Positions 24,693-33,781 of a stretch of DNA of 64,000 bases are shown piece after piece. The stretch covers positions 1 through 64,000 of the forward strand of contig CAYTGL010000016.1 in assembly GCA_964437335.1 (NCBI GenBank), given 5' to 3'. The stretch's first letter is position 1. Each line of letters begins with the position of its first letter. The notes below the pieces were generated by a model. The model had not been told where the DNA came from, made no database searches, and was given only the letters and a program-made list of their open reading frames with translations. Both the position numbers and the translations under genes were made by a program. This stretch comes from JAITWN01 sp964437335 (GTDB lineage Bacteria; Pseudomonadota; Gammaproteobacteria; SZUA-140).

Positions 24693-25928
24693 ATGAAGAC
24701 CTATATCGTCGGCGGCGCGGTGCGGGACCGGCTGCTCGGATTACCGGTCAAGGATCGCGACTGGGTCGTCGTCGGCGCGACGCCCGAACAGATGATCGCG
24801 CGCGGATTTCGCCAGGTCGGTCGGGATTTTCCGGTCTTTCTGCATCCGGAGACCCGCGAGGAATATGCGCTCGCGCGTACCGAACGCAAGGTCGGACCAG
24901 GCTACACGGGTTTTGCCGTACACGCCGATCCCGATGTCACGCTCGAGGAAGACCTGATACGGCGCGACCTGACGATCAATGCAATGGCCGAAGCCGGGGA
25001 CGGCGCGCTGATCGACCCGTATTGCGGCGCCGCGGACCTCGAGCGACGGATACTGCGCCATGTGTCACCGGCCTTCGCCGAGGATCCGCTGCGGATCCTG
25101 CGTGTCGCGCGCTTCGCCGCCCGCTTCGACCCGCTCGGCTTCATCGTCGCCGAGGAGACACTGCTGATGATGCGCGGGATCGTCGAGGCCGGTGAGGTCG
25201 AGACGCTGGCGCCGGAGCGCGTCTGGCAGGAAACCGCGCGGGCGCTCTCCGAATCGCGGCCATCGGCTTACTTCGAGGTATTGCATGCCTGCGGGGCGCT
25301 GGCGGTAATCGCACCGGAGATCGATCGCCTGTGGGGGGTACCACAATCGCCCGAGCATCATCCGGAAGTCGACACCGGCGTGCATACGATGATGGTGCTC
25401 GATTCCGCGGCGCGGCTCACGACCGACACGACCATCCGCTTCGCAGCGCTGGTCCATGACCTCGGCAAGGGCACGACACCGAAAGAAGAGTGGCCGCGTC
25501 ATGTCGGCCATGAGGAACGCAGTGTCGCGCTGATCGAGGAGTTGTGCGCCCGCCTGCGGGTTCCGAACGAACATCGCGAGCTCGCGTTGCTTGCGGCGCG
25601 CTATCACGGAGACTGCCATCGCGCGCTGGAACTGCGTGCCGGCGCCGTGCTCGGCCTGCTCGAGGCGCTCGACGCCTTTCGCCGTCCCGGTCGCTTCGAG
25701 CAGTTCCTGCTTGCGTGTGACGCCGATTCCCGCGGCCGGCTCGGTTATCAGAACAGCGACTATCCGCAGGCTGCCTGGCTGCGCCGCGCGCGCGAAGTCG
25801 CCGCGAGCATCAGCGGCGCGGCCCTGGCGCAGACCGGTCTTGCCGGCAAGGCGCTCGGCGATGCGCTGTCGCAACGACGCTGCGAGGCGATCGCGGCGCT
25901 GGCGCGCGCGGAAGGCCGGAGCGAATGA
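24693..25928 (+). CDS. cca: Multifunctional CCA tRNA nucleotidyltransferase
   Basis: Adds or repairs the 3' CCA of tRNAs. The N-terminal polymerase domain has IVGGAVRDRLLGLPVKDRDWVVV (GxVRD plus DxD) and RRDLTINAMA; the C-terminal HD phosphohydrolase domain has HTMMVLD and ALVHDLGKG (metal-binding His/Asp), as in the E. coli enzyme with phosphatase and 2',3'-phosphodiesterase activities. Length 411. Starts on the base after the preceding stop. Confidence 0.96.
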   Translation: MKTYIVGGAVRDRLLGLPVKDRDWVVVGATPEQMIARGFRQVGRDFPVFLHPETREEYALARTERKVGPGYTGFAVHADPDVTLEEDLIRRDLTINAMAEAGDGALIDPYCGAADLERRILRHVSPAFAEDPLRILRVARFAARFDPLGFIVAEETLLMMRGIVEAGEVETLAPERVWQETARALSESRPSAYFEVLHACGALAVIAPEIDRLWGVPQSPEHHPEVDTGVHTMMVLDSAARLTTDTTIRFAALVHDLGKGTTPKEEWPRHVGHEERSVALIEELCARLRVPNEHRELALLAARYHGDCHRALELRAGAVLGLLEALDAFRRPGRFEQFLLACDADSRGRLGYQNSDYPQAAWLRRAREVAASISGAALAQTGLAGKALGDALSQRRCEAIAALARAEGRSE

Positions 25929-25989
25929 CCTGGTGGCGCGGTTTCGCCGGCCTGCCGCGCGCGGCCCGGCCGTCCGGTCGCGGGAATCT

Positions 25990-26604
25990 TTACTCCGCCC
26001 CCCACCGCGGCAACAGCGTATGCGGCACATCGAGGTGATCGAGGATCCGCGCGACGACAAAGTCGATGAGGTCGCCAATCGCGCGCGGCTGGTGATAGAA
26101 GCCCGGACACGGCGGCATGATGACGACGCCGAGGCGGGCGAGTTTCAGCATGTGTTCGAGATGGATCGCCGACAGCGGCATCTCGCGCGGGACCAGAATC
26201 AGCTTGCGCTGCTCTTTCAGCACGACATCGGCCGCGCGCTCGAGCAGATTGTCACTGGTCCCGGTGGCGATCGCCGCGAGCGTCCCGCTGGTGCAGGGAC
26301 AGACGACCATTGCGCGCGGCGCGCTCGACCCGCTTGCGACCGGCGCGGTCCACTGGTCCTTGCCGAAGACCTCGAGCTGGCCATCGGTGGCCCCGTAGAG
26401 CTCGGTGAAAAACCGCGCCATGTCGCGCGGCGCGGCCGGCGCCTTGATATCGGTTTCCATCGCCATGACGACCTGGGCCGGCTGCGACACCATCAACTGC
26501 ACCCGTTCGCCGGTGTGAATCAGGCATTCCATCAGCCGCAGCCCGTAGGGTATCCCGGAGGCTCCGGTCATCGCCAGTGCGATCGCATCGTTGCGGTCAC
26601 TCAT
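25990..26604 (-). CDS. ubiX: Flavin prenyltransferase UbiX
   Basis: Makes prenylated FMN, the cofactor of the UbiD decarboxylase in ubiquinone synthesis. AMTGASGIPYGLRL, CPCTSGTLAAIATGTSDNLL, ERAADVVLKEQRKL and the PREMPLS loop (Met where most have Thr) identify it. At 204 residues it is normal. It overlaps mpl by eight bases and is the downstream gene of that pair. ubiD is not in the window. Confidence 0.94.
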   Translation of the reverse strand: MSDRNDAIALAMTGASGIPYGLRLMECLIHTGERVQLMVSQPAQVVMAMETDIKAPAAPRDMARFFTELYGATDGQLEVFGKDQWTAPVASGSSAPRAMVVCPCTSGTLAAIATGTSDNLLERAADVVLKEQRKLILVPREMPLSAIHLEHMLKLARLGVVIMPPCPGFYHQPRAIGDLIDFVVARILDHLDVPHTLLPRWGAE

Positions 26605-27982
26605 GTTTCAGCGCCTCGATCAGACGTACATGGATATTCTCGAAACCGCCGTTGCTCATGACCAGGATGTGGTCTCCGCTGTCGGCCTCACCGGCGACGT
26701 GCTCGACTATCGCCTGCACGGTCGCGAATATATGGCAATGCGGCCCGACGGCGTCCGCGACGGTCTCCAGCGGCCAGCCGAGATCCGCCGGCCGGTACAG
26801 CAGGACCTCGTCGGCCCCGGCAAGCGCCGGCGCCAGCTGGTCCCGGTGCACGCCCATTTTCATCGTATTGGAGCGCATCTCCAGCACCGCGACAAGCCGG
26901 TCACCGCCGATCCGGTCGCGCAGCCCCTCGATCGTCGCCGCGATCGCGGTCGGATGATGGGCGAAGTCGTCATAGATCTCGACGCCATGGACGGTCCCGC
27001 GCCTTTCGAGCCGGCGACGCACGCCGCGGAACTCCGACAATGCATTGATAGACGCCGGTGCCGGCACCCCGGCATGGCGCGCGGCGAGCAACGCAGCGAG
27101 CGCATTGTCGGCGTTGTGACGGCCAAGCACGTTCCAGGTCACCTCGCCGATGCGCTTCCCGTCGTGCAGCACGACAAAGCCCGGGCCATCGCCGCCGAGC
27201 GCCTGGGTCACCCAGCCGGAGCGGCGGCCGTCATTCGCCGCACGGGAAGACCGGGCGCCGAAGCGTTCGACCGGGGTCCAGCAGCCCATCGCGATGACAT
27301 CATCGATCGCCGCATCGTCTTGCGGCGCGATGATCAGGCCGTTCGCCGGCACCGTACGCACGAGATGATGAAACTGGCGCTTGATCGCATCGAGGTCGGG
27401 AAAGATGTCGGCATGATCGAACTCGAGATTGTTGATGATCAGCGTGCGCGGGCGGTAATGGATGAACTTCGAGCGCTTGTCAAAAAACGCGGAATCGTAT
27501 TCGTCGGCCTCGACGACGAAGAACGGCGTCGCGCCGAGCCGCGCCGGCGCCGGAAAGTCATTGGGCGCGCCGCCGATCAGAAAGCCCGGAGTGAGGCCTG
27601 CGTGTTCGAGGATCCACGCCAGCATCGACGAGGTCGTCGTCTTGCCATGGGTGCCGGACACCGCGAGCACCCAGCGACCGGGCAGCACGTGGCGCGCGAG
27701 GAAATCCGGCCCCGAGGTATAGGGGATGCCCTGCTCGAGCGAGCGCTCGACGACCGGATTGCCGCGCGACATCGCGTTGCCGATCACGAGCAGGTCCGGC
27801 GCCGGGTCGAGCTGCGCCGGGTCATAGCCCTCCACCAGCGGTATGCCACTGTCGGCGAGCAGCGTACTCATCGGCGGGTAGGCGTTGAGATCGGAGCCAC
27901 TGACCTCGAAGCCGAGTTCGCGCGCAAGCAGCGCAAGTCCGCCCATGAAGGTGCCGCAGACCCCGAGGACATGGATACGCAT
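26597..27982 (-). CDS. mpl: UDP-MurNAc:L-Ala-gamma-D-Glu-meso-DAP ligase
   Basis: Murein recycling ligase that reattaches the salvaged tripeptide to UDP-MurNAc. Mur-ligase fold: MRIHVLGVCGTFMGGLA (Mpl-specific start), ATP loop VSGTHGKTTTSSM, FFVVEADEYDSAFFDKRSKF, and the C-terminal domain. Length 461 matches. One base separates it from the upstream membrane protein gene, and it overlaps ubiX, so three genes form one operon. Confidence 0.95.
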   Translation of the reverse strand: MRIHVLGVCGTFMGGLALLARELGFEVSGSDLNAYPPMSTLLADSGIPLVEGYDPAQLDPAPDLLVIGNAMSRGNPVVERSLEQGIPYTSGPDFLARHVLPGRWVLAVSGTHGKTTTSSMLAWILEHAGLTPGFLIGGAPNDFPAPARLGATPFFVVEADEYDSAFFDKRSKFIHYRPRTLIINNLEFDHADIFPDLDAIKRQFHHLVRTVPANGLIIAPQDDAAIDDVIAMGCWTPVERFGARSSRAANDGRRSGWVTQALGGDGPGFVVLHDGKRIGEVTWNVLGRHNADNALAALLAARHAGVPAPASINALSEFRGVRRRLERRGTVHGVEIYDDFAHHPTAIAATIEGLRDRIGGDRLVAVLEMRSNTMKMGVHRDQLAPALAGADEVLLYRPADLGWPLETVADAVGPHCHIFATVQAIVEHVAGEADSGDHILVMSNGGFENIHVRLIEALKHE

Positions 27983-27983
27983 G

Positions 27984-28520
27984 TCAGGTCGCTCCGCCTG
28001 AAGCCGTGAAGAACACGCTGCGCGTCACGCTGAACGTGATGAACATGTACAGCAACGCGAGCAGGACGCCGATCGGCAGGATCGTATCGATCGCGTGGCG
28101 CAGAATATGCCCGATCACGAGCAGACTCCAGAACATCCAGGCCCACAGCAGCAGCGCGGCGACGATGCCCATGGTCATCATCTCATCCCCGCTGTTCATC
28201 GACTGCTGCCAGATCACCAGCGGCACGGAGACAAGATCGAGGACCGCGCTGGCGCCAAATAACGCGGTGAAAGTCTGCAGAAATCGATTGAGCATCAGCC
28301 TGATCCACAGCAGCAGCCAGATCAGAAAGCCGAACAGCAAGGCGTGGAGCAGCACCAGCCCGAACGCACCGGCGTAACTGATGTACTGCACGGCCACCAG
28401 CAGGCCGGCGGCGACATAACAGACGACCGCATACACGGCGAGCGCCGGCACGGCCGGCAGATCCTGCGGCCGCATGCGCAACAGGCACAGCGCGAGGAAG
28501 CTTTTAAGAATTGTCAGCAT
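27984..28520 (-). CDS. Conserved polytopic membrane protein, unknown function
   Basis: The 178-residue hydrophobic protein has about five membrane helices (starting LPAVPALAVYAVVCYVAAG). It resembles small gammaproteobacterial inner-membrane proteins found before mpl, but I recognise no named domain or catalytic residue. Gene order (first of the mpl-ubiX operon, one-base gap) hints at an envelope role. A spaced inverted repeat lies upstream, where the promoter should be. Confidence 0.72.
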   Translation of the reverse strand: MLTILKSFLALCLLRMRPQDLPAVPALAVYAVVCYVAAGLLVAVQYISYAGAFGLVLLHALLFGFLIWLLLWIRLMLNRFLQTFTALFGASAVLDLVSVPLVIWQQSMNSGDEMMTMGIVAALLLWAWMFWSLLVIGHILRHAIDTILPIGVLLALLYMFITFSVTRSVFFTASGGAT

Positions 28521-28527
28521 CTATCGC

Positions 28528-28605
28528 AAAATCAATGGGGTCAGACCCGGACAGACTGCGATACCCGGGCAGTTATAGAGCTTGGGGTCTGACCCCATTG
28601 ATTTT
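28528..28605. repeat. Spaced inverted repeat, AATGGGGTCAGACCC arms
   Basis: Perfect 21-base arms (28528-28548 and 28585-28605) separated by 36 bases. It occupies most of the gap between two leftward genes and ends 17 bases from the next stop. Confidence 0.9.
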
Positions 28606-28621
28606 TCATTGATATTCCATT

Positions 28622-29512
28622 CTAGACACTGAAATATTTCGCCTGCGGATGATGCACGACGATCGCGCTGGTGCTCTCTTCGGGCCAGAGCTGGTCTTCG
28701 TCGCCGAGCACGACGTTGATGCGCCCGGCATCGAGCAAGGCGAGGATCTTGTCCTGGTCGGCGAGGTTCGGGCAGGCCGGGTAACCGAAGGAATAGCGCG
28801 ACCCGCGATAGCCCTGTTTCAGCATGTCGTGCATCGAGCGTGAATCCTCGCGGCTGAAGCCGAGTTCGGCGCGGATACGCTTGTGAACGAATTCGGCGAG
28901 GCCTTCGGTGGTCTCGACATTGAAACCGTGCAAGTACAGATATTCCTGATACTGGTCGGCCTTGAACAGCTCGCGCGCAAAATCGGAGGCGTGCTGGCCG
29001 ACGGTGACCAGCTGGAACGCGACGACGTCGATCTCGCCCGAGTCGACCGAACGAAAAAAATCGGCGATCGAGATCCGGCGCGCCTTGTTCTGGCGCGGGA
29101 ACGTGAAGCGGCAGCGCTCTTTGCGGCCTGCAACATCGTCATAGACGATCAGGTCATTGCCGTTTGACTGGCACGGGAAATAGCCATACACCGCCTGGGC
29201 CCGTGTAATGTTTTCCTGCTCACTGCGTGCGACCAGACGATTGAGGATGGGATCGACCTCGGCGCGGGCCCAGGCCTGGTACTCGGCCTCCGAACGACCG
29301 GCCGCCTTGAAACCCCACTGGAACCGATACAAGGTGCGGCGGTTGATATAGGGCACGATCGCCCGCAACGGGATCTGCTCGATGCACTTGCTCCCCCAGA
29401 ATGGCGGGGTCGGCACGGGGTTATCGTGCGCGATCGGCTCAGGCCCTGTGTCCTGATCCCTGGCGAGATCCCGGTCCTCACCGCTGTCCGATGCATCGTT
29501 CATGATACCCAT
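28622..29512 (-). CDS. Free-standing MetH-type B12 methionine synthase activation domain
   Basis: The C-terminal two thirds match the SAM-binding activation domain of cobalamin-dependent methionine synthase: RGSRYSFGYPACPNLADQ corresponds to the RPAPGYPACPD region of MetH, followed by LLDAGRINVVL and a late His-His (IVVHHPQAKYF). No homocysteine, folate or cobalamin domains are fused and none are nearby, so it is either part of a split MetH or has another corrinoid role. In-frame starts at 29512 and 29503 are both plausible; neither has a strong ribosome site, and sequence further upstream is poor coding. Confidence 0.82.
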   Translation of the reverse strand: MGIMNDASDSGEDRDLARDQDTGPEPIAHDNPVPTPPFWGSKCIEQIPLRAIVPYINRRTLYRFQWGFKAAGRSEAEYQAWARAEVDPILNRLVARSEQENITRAQAVYGYFPCQSNGNDLIVYDDVAGRKERCRFTFPRQNKARRISIADFFRSVDSGEIDVVAFQLVTVGQHASDFARELFKADQYQEYLYLHGFNVETTEGLAEFVHKRIRAELGFSREDSRSMHDMLKQGYRGSRYSFGYPACPNLADQDKILALLDAGRINVVLGDEDQLWPEESTSAIVVHHPQAKYFSV

Positions 29513-29562
29513 GATAACGTGTCCGACAGCCGGACATGAAACGGAATCTCGGGAGATCTGCC

Positions 29563-30462
29563 ATGCAGGACTGGACAAGCATCGCACGGGAGATCAGCGC
29601 CGCCCGCGGCGTGCCGTTTGTCGTGCGTATGCAGCGCGCAGTCGGCGGCGGTTGTATCAACGATGCCTGCGTCCTGTCCGACGGTGACCAGCGCTTTTTC
29701 GTCAAGCTCAATACCACGGATCGACTGGCGATGTTCGCCGCCGAGGCGGCCGGGCTCGACGAGATCCGGCGCAGCGGCACGGTACGCTGCCCGGAGCCGG
29801 TCTGTCACGGGATTGTCGACGGCGCCAGCTTTCTCGTGCTCGAGTATCTCGACCTCGGCGGACGCGGCAGGCCGGCAGATCACGCAGATTTCGGCCGGCA
29901 ACTCGCGGCGCTGCACCGCGTCACGCAGGCGGATTACGGTTGGCATACCGACAATACGATCGGCTCGACGCCCCAGCCGAACCGCCGTGATAACGACTGG
30001 CGCCGGTACTGGCGCGAACAGCGTCTTGGCTTTCAGCTCGAACTGGCCGCCGCCAACGGTTTTCGCGGACGATTGCAGCAGCAGGGTGCGCGCCTGGTCG
30101 AGGCCCTGCCGGCATTGCTGCCGGCACAGGACCCGCCGGCCTCACTGCTGCATGGTGACCTGTGGTCAGGCAACTTCGCCTTCGCCAGGGAGGACATCAG
30201 GGACGGGATACCGGTGATCTTCGATCCGGCGGTCTATTATGGCGACCGCGAGACCGATCTCGCAATGACGGAACTGTTCGGTGGTTTCTCCCCGGGCTTC
30301 TACGCGGCCTACCGTGATGCCTGGCCGCTCGACCCCGGCTATGAAACGCGCAAGACCCTGTATAACCTCTACCACGTCCTCAATCACCTGAACCTGTTCG
30401 GCGGGAGCTATCTGTCGCAGGCGGAACGCATGATCGCGTCGCTGCTGAGCGCGGCGGGATAA
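29563..30462 (+). CDS. Fructosamine/ketosamine-3-kinase family protein
   Basis: The 299-residue kinase-like protein of the fructosamine kinase family (E. coli YniA type), which phosphorylates sugars attached to protein amines so that they detach. LLHGDLWSGNFAF is the catalytic loop and IFDPAVYYGDRETDLAM the metal-binding segment; RFFVKLN carries the ATP Lys. ATG 29563 is favoured because GGGAG precedes it by about nine bases; a start at 29536 is possible. Divergent from the MetH-domain gene and followed by a hairpin. Confidence 0.9.
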   Translation: MQDWTSIAREISAARGVPFVVRMQRAVGGGCINDACVLSDGDQRFFVKLNTTDRLAMFAAEAAGLDEIRRSGTVRCPEPVCHGIVDGASFLVLEYLDLGGRGRPADHADFGRQLAALHRVTQADYGWHTDNTIGSTPQPNRRDNDWRRYWREQRLGFQLELAAANGFRGRLQQQGARLVEALPALLPAQDPPASLLHGDLWSGNFAFAREDIRDGIPVIFDPAVYYGDRETDLAMTELFGGFSPGFYAAYRDAWPLDPGYETRKTLYNLYHVLNHLNLFGGSYLSQAERMIASLLSAAG

Positions 30463-30463
30463 A

Positions 30464-30494
30464 CGGGGTCAGATCCCCCTGGGATCTGACCCCG
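30464..30494. repeat. Hairpin between ketosamine kinase and nirK
   Basis: CGGGGTCAGATCCC, loop CCT, GGGATCTGACCCCG: perfect 14-bp stem between convergent genes, variant core (CAGATC). It may terminate both. Confidence 0.9.
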
Positions 30495-30500
30495 CGGCGA

Positions 30501-31457
30501 TTACCGCAGCAGGATGTTGTCGCCCTTGCCCATCTTCGGATCGGCATCCGGCGTATTCATCAGCACCGTGATCGCCCCGCGCATCGCCGCACCCATGGTG
30601 TGGTCGACAATCGCATTGTTGGTCGGCTTATCCTTCGGCGAAACGATATCGAGCGTCAGCGCCTCGGAAACCCCGACCTGCTGGGTGGCCATGCCGTAAA
30701 TGATGTTCTTCGGATTGCCGTTCAGATAGACGCGCTCCCAGATACCGGCGATCGGGTGTACCGCAGCCGGCAGATTGATGTTGGCGTTCGCGTAAAAGAT
30801 CCGCACCCGCTCGCCGGGCTTGGCCACGAGCGCCAGCGAGGCGTTCGGGTCGTGCACCGGATCATAATGGAAGACCTTGCCGTTGATCAGCGAGTTCGTC
30901 CAGCCCTCGTTCTCCATCATCGCGTGATGATTTTCGGCATCCGGGAAGAACTGACCCTGGATCAGCACATACTCGCGATCCGGCTTCGGATAGTCCTTGG
31001 TGTAGCCTTCCTTGGGATCGACGATGATCATGCCATACATGCCGCGCGCGATATGCTGGTGCATCGGATTCGCGCCGCAGTGGTACATGAATACCCCGGG
31101 GTGATCGGCCTTGAATCTGAAGGTCTTGCTCTCACCCGGCTTGACCGGCGCGAACTCGTCAAGCACGTCGACGATGGCCGCGTGAAAGTCCATCGAATGT
31201 GAATTCTTGTTGGTCTTCGGGTTGACCAGCGTAAACTCGACGGTATCCCCCTGCTTGACCCTGACGACCGGGCCGGGGATATTTGGACCAAAGGTCCAGG
31301 CCGGATACATCGTCCCCTTGTTGTCTATCGCCACCTCATGCTCCATCGCCTCCATGGAGACCTTGACGACCTCCGCCGAGACGGGGCTGGCGACTGCCAC
31401 TACCGCCCCGAGGGCCAGGGCGACGCCCAGGCCGCGAACCGCAAGTTTCATGTTCAT
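30501..31457 (-). CDS. nirK: Copper nitrite reductase, Nitrosomonas type
   Basis: Periplasmic reduction of nitrite to NO. Signal peptide 1-28. Two cupredoxin domains (318 residues). Type 1 copper ligands are His87, Cys127, His135, Met140; type 2 ligands are His92, His126, His286; catalytic Asp90 and His234 are present (NSHSMDFHAA, YHCGANPMHQHIARGM, VHPIAGIWERVY, IVDHTM). Sequence and length follow NirK of ammonia oxidisers rather than classical denitrifiers. It is the last gene of a four-gene operon with ncgA, ncgB and ncgC. GAGGAGAG precedes the ATG. No NO reductase is in the window, so the fate of NO is unknown. Confidence 0.93.
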   Translation of the reverse strand: MNMKLAVRGLGVALALGAVVAVASPVSAEVVKVSMEAMEHEVAIDNKGTMYPAWTFGPNIPGPVVRVKQGDTVEFTLVNPKTNKNSHSMDFHAAIVDVLDEFAPVKPGESKTFRFKADHPGVFMYHCGANPMHQHIARGMYGMIIVDPKEGYTKDYPKPDREYVLIQGQFFPDAENHHAMMENEGWTNSLINGKVFHYDPVHDPNASLALVAKPGERVRIFYANANINLPAAVHPIAGIWERVYLNGNPKNIIYGMATQQVGVSEALTLDIVSPKDKPTNNAIVDHTMGAAMRGAITVLMNTPDADPKMGKGDNILLR

Positions 31458-31530
31458 GATTCTCTCCTCATTTATTATCCAGATGACCCGCTCCGATACC
31501 GCTTACTCTTGCTACTCCTTGCTCCGCGCC

Positions 31531-31899
31531 TTACGGCCCGGAACCATGTGTGCAGTTGCACAGCTCGCGCATGTAGGCGACCAGTCGATGGATCTCGTCG
31601 TCGCTGAGCACGCCCCCCCACGGCGGCATCAGCAATGATTTGCTCATTGCCAGCCCGCCTTCCTTGACGGCCTTGAACAGGTCGGCATCGGAGCGGCCGG
31701 ACATCCATTCCCCATCGGTGTGATTGCGCGGTTGCACTGACATGTCGCGGATGTTGATACCCATGCCGTCGCCGCGGATGCCGTGACACTGGGCGCAGAA
31801 GGCCTGGTACAGGGCCGCGCCCGATTCCCGGGTCTGGCCCACGCCATGAATCCCGAAACCGAGAGCAAGGACCAGCAGACCGGCAGTGATCCGGCTCAT
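31531..31899 (-). CDS. ncgC: Monohaem cytochrome c of the nirK cluster
   Basis: A 122-residue exported cytochrome with CAQCH (residues 35-39) and a probable Met ligand in LLMPPWGG. The C-terminus carries an extra CNCTHGSGP that is not a haem motif. Position between the dihaem cytochrome and nirK matches ncgC of Nitrosomonas europaea; likely electron carrier to NirK or NcgA. Overlaps ncgB by four bases. Confidence 0.87.
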   Translation of the reverse strand: MSRITAGLLVLALGFGIHGVGQTRESGAALYQAFCAQCHGIRGDGMGINIRDMSVQPRNHTDGEWMSGRSDADLFKAVKEGGLAMSKSLLMPPWGGVLSDDEIHRLVAYMRELCNCTHGSGP

Positions 31900-32594
31900 G
31901 GCGTCGTCTCCGCATTCAGCGCCCGCAGGTAGTGCACCAGCCGTTGCAGGTCATTGTCCGTCAGCTGCCTGTTCGGCATGATGCTCTTAACTTCCCATGC
32001 CTGCGGGTTACGCATGTAACTGATCATGTAATCCTCCTGCAGCCTGGCTGCAGCGGTGTACACCTCGGGACCGGACAACCCCCCATAACCTTGCTCGATC
32101 TCATGACAGGCGAGACAGCCGCGAAACCGGTCGAACAGCATCTCGCCCATGTTGAGGGCGATGCTGCCTGGCTGGTATTCACCTTCCTTTATCAGATGGG
32201 CCTTGGCCTTCAGCGTCATCAGGTAATCCGCGACCTTGCCCGCCGCTTCCGCGGTCAGCGCCGGGTGTTCGATCAGGGTATCGGTCCGGATACTGTCACG
32301 TCCGTCATCCGACTTGACATGATTGGCGAAGAACATGCCGGCAGGACGAATGCGTGCGGGCCTCTGCAGCCACTCCTGCAGCCAGTCGCGCTTGTACTTG
32401 TTACCTGCGTAGTACAGATCGGGACCCTTGCGCGCCTGCAACTCGTCCAACGTCGCGGGACCGGGGCCCGTCAGATCATGGCATTGCATGCAATCCGCCC
32501 GTAGCAGCGCTTCGCCGGCAAGTGCGCCACCGGATGGCGCGGCGATTATCAGGAACGCTGTCAGCAGCGCGGTTCTTACCGGTAAGCGGTTCAA
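31896..32594 (-). CDS. ncgB: Dihaem cytochrome c of the nirK cluster
   Basis: The 232-residue periplasmic protein has two haem sites, CMQCH near residue 36 and CLACH near residue 160, in two cytochrome c folds. Signal peptide ends about ALA|GEALL. It overlaps ncgA and ncgC by four bases each (ATGA type), so translation of the three is coupled. Gene order matches ncgB. Second-domain Met in SIMPNRQLTD is the likely axial ligand. Confidence 0.87.
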   Translation of the reverse strand: MNRLPVRTALLTAFLIIAAPSGGALAGEALLRADCMQCHDLTGPGPATLDELQARKGPDLYYAGNKYKRDWLQEWLQRPARIRPAGMFFANHVKSDDGRDSIRTDTLIEHPALTAEAAGKVADYLMTLKAKAHLIKEGEYQPGSIALNMGEMLFDRFRGCLACHEIEQGYGGLSGPEVYTAAARLQEDYMISYMRNPQAWEVKSIMPNRQLTDNDLQRLVHYLRALNAETTP

Positions 32595-33676
32595 TGCCGG
32601 TGCTCTCCGCCCGCGGTCCGGCGCGCGCGGGCGCCGATCGCACTACCCTTGAATCCCGCATGATCGTGCATCCCGTATCCGGCCTTCATGGATTCGGTGT
32701 AGAAGAAGTTCGGGTCATACTCCTTGCCTTGCCAGTGATACCAGTCGTCCGGCTTGATCTCCTGGTATTCGATCACGGTCATCGGGCCGCCGTGGGGCTG
32801 TCCGTCGTTGGTGACATGCGGATCGACGTGATCGTGGAGCATCCACAGGCCCGGATTGTCCATCTCGACGATCACGTCATAGCGCTCGCCGGGGCCGATC
32901 AGCAGGGTATCGACGAAATACGGGTTTGGCAGCGGTAAGCCGTCCTTGTGCGTGACCAGCACGTCATGACCATGCAGATGCATCGCGTGCACCTCGCCGC
33001 CGGCGCCGTAATAGCGGATACGCACCACGTCACCCTTCTTGACGCGGATCGGCTGCGTCAGCGGAAACGATCGTGCATTCATCGAAAAGTAATTCGGCTT
33101 GTCGCGTGGCCCGCCGCCCTTGCCCAGCTCGTTCGCATAGGTCGAATCCCAGGAGCTCAGCATAACGATGACATCCTGGGTCACCTTCTTCTCGATCGGG
33201 GCCGGTTTCTTTGGATCGACGATCAGCGGCCCCCACATTCCGCGAATCCCGACGTGTTCATGGACATTGACATGACAGTGGTACCAGAGGCTGCCGGTCT
33301 TGTCGGCCTTCCACTGGTAGGTGAAGGTATCGCCGGGTTCGATGTTCTTCTGGGTCACGCCGGGGACGCCGTCATTGCGCCAGTTGCCACGCTGGTAGAG
33401 TCCGTGCCAATGGACCGTGTGGGGAAGGGTGGTGTTGTTGGTGACGTGGACCTTGACTTCATCCCCCTCTTTCACCCGGATCAACGGCGCCGGCACCTGG
33501 CCGTTGAAGGCAAACACCTGATAACTGAGATCGGGGGCCACCTGGATGGTCACTTCATCTATCGTCAGGTGAAATTCCCGTTCCTCCGCGCCGGCTACGC
33601 CGATCTGCAGACAGCTCACCAGCGCCAGCATGGACACGGCGCGGGTCAGTGCGAATTCTGTCTTGAATAATGTCAT
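32591..33676 (-). CDS. ncgA: Two-domain multicopper oxidase of the nirK cluster
   Basis: Exported blue multicopper oxidase, first gene of the operon. The four copper motifs are HTVHWHGL, WYHCHVNVHEHVG, HAMHLHGHD and MLHDHVDPH. The His-rich tail (HDHAGFKG...GGEHRH) is unusual. In N. europaea NcgA with NirK is induced by nitrite and protects against it. I place the start at 33676 because GAGGGAG lies eight bases before that ATG; the frame opens at 33700. An NsrR-like site lies 83-105 bases upstream of this start. Confidence 0.9.
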   Translation of the reverse strand: MTLFKTEFALTRAVSMLALVSCLQIGVAGAEEREFHLTIDEVTIQVAPDLSYQVFAFNGQVPAPLIRVKEGDEVKVHVTNNTTLPHTVHWHGLYQRGNWRNDGVPGVTQKNIEPGDTFTYQWKADKTGSLWYHCHVNVHEHVGIRGMWGPLIVDPKKPAPIEKKVTQDVIVMLSSWDSTYANELGKGGGPRDKPNYFSMNARSFPLTQPIRVKKGDVVRIRYYGAGGEVHAMHLHGHDVLVTHKDGLPLPNPYFVDTLLIGPGERYDVIVEMDNPGLWMLHDHVDPHVTNDGQPHGGPMTVIEYQEIKPDDWYHWQGKEYDPNFFYTESMKAGYGMHDHAGFKGSAIGARARRTAGGEHRH

Positions 33677-33758
33677 CGCGATGCTCCCTCGATCGTTCAT
33701 ACGCCTGCACCTCTCGCACGGGCCAGGCGGCCGGGGACAGGTTAAACCCTATTTTTAT

Positions 33759-33781
33759 TAAATGTATGCAATATACATCTT
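33759..33781. promoter_or_regulatory. NsrR-like operator
   Basis: ATGTAT (33762-33767) and ATACAT (33773-33778) are separated by exactly five bases and one side continues CTT, giving the 11-1-11 layout of NsrR sites; the right half ATATACATCTT matches the consensus half at ten of eleven positions. NsrR, an NO-sensing Fe-S repressor, controls the same operon in Nitrosomonas. The nsrR gene is not in the window. Confidence 0.68.
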
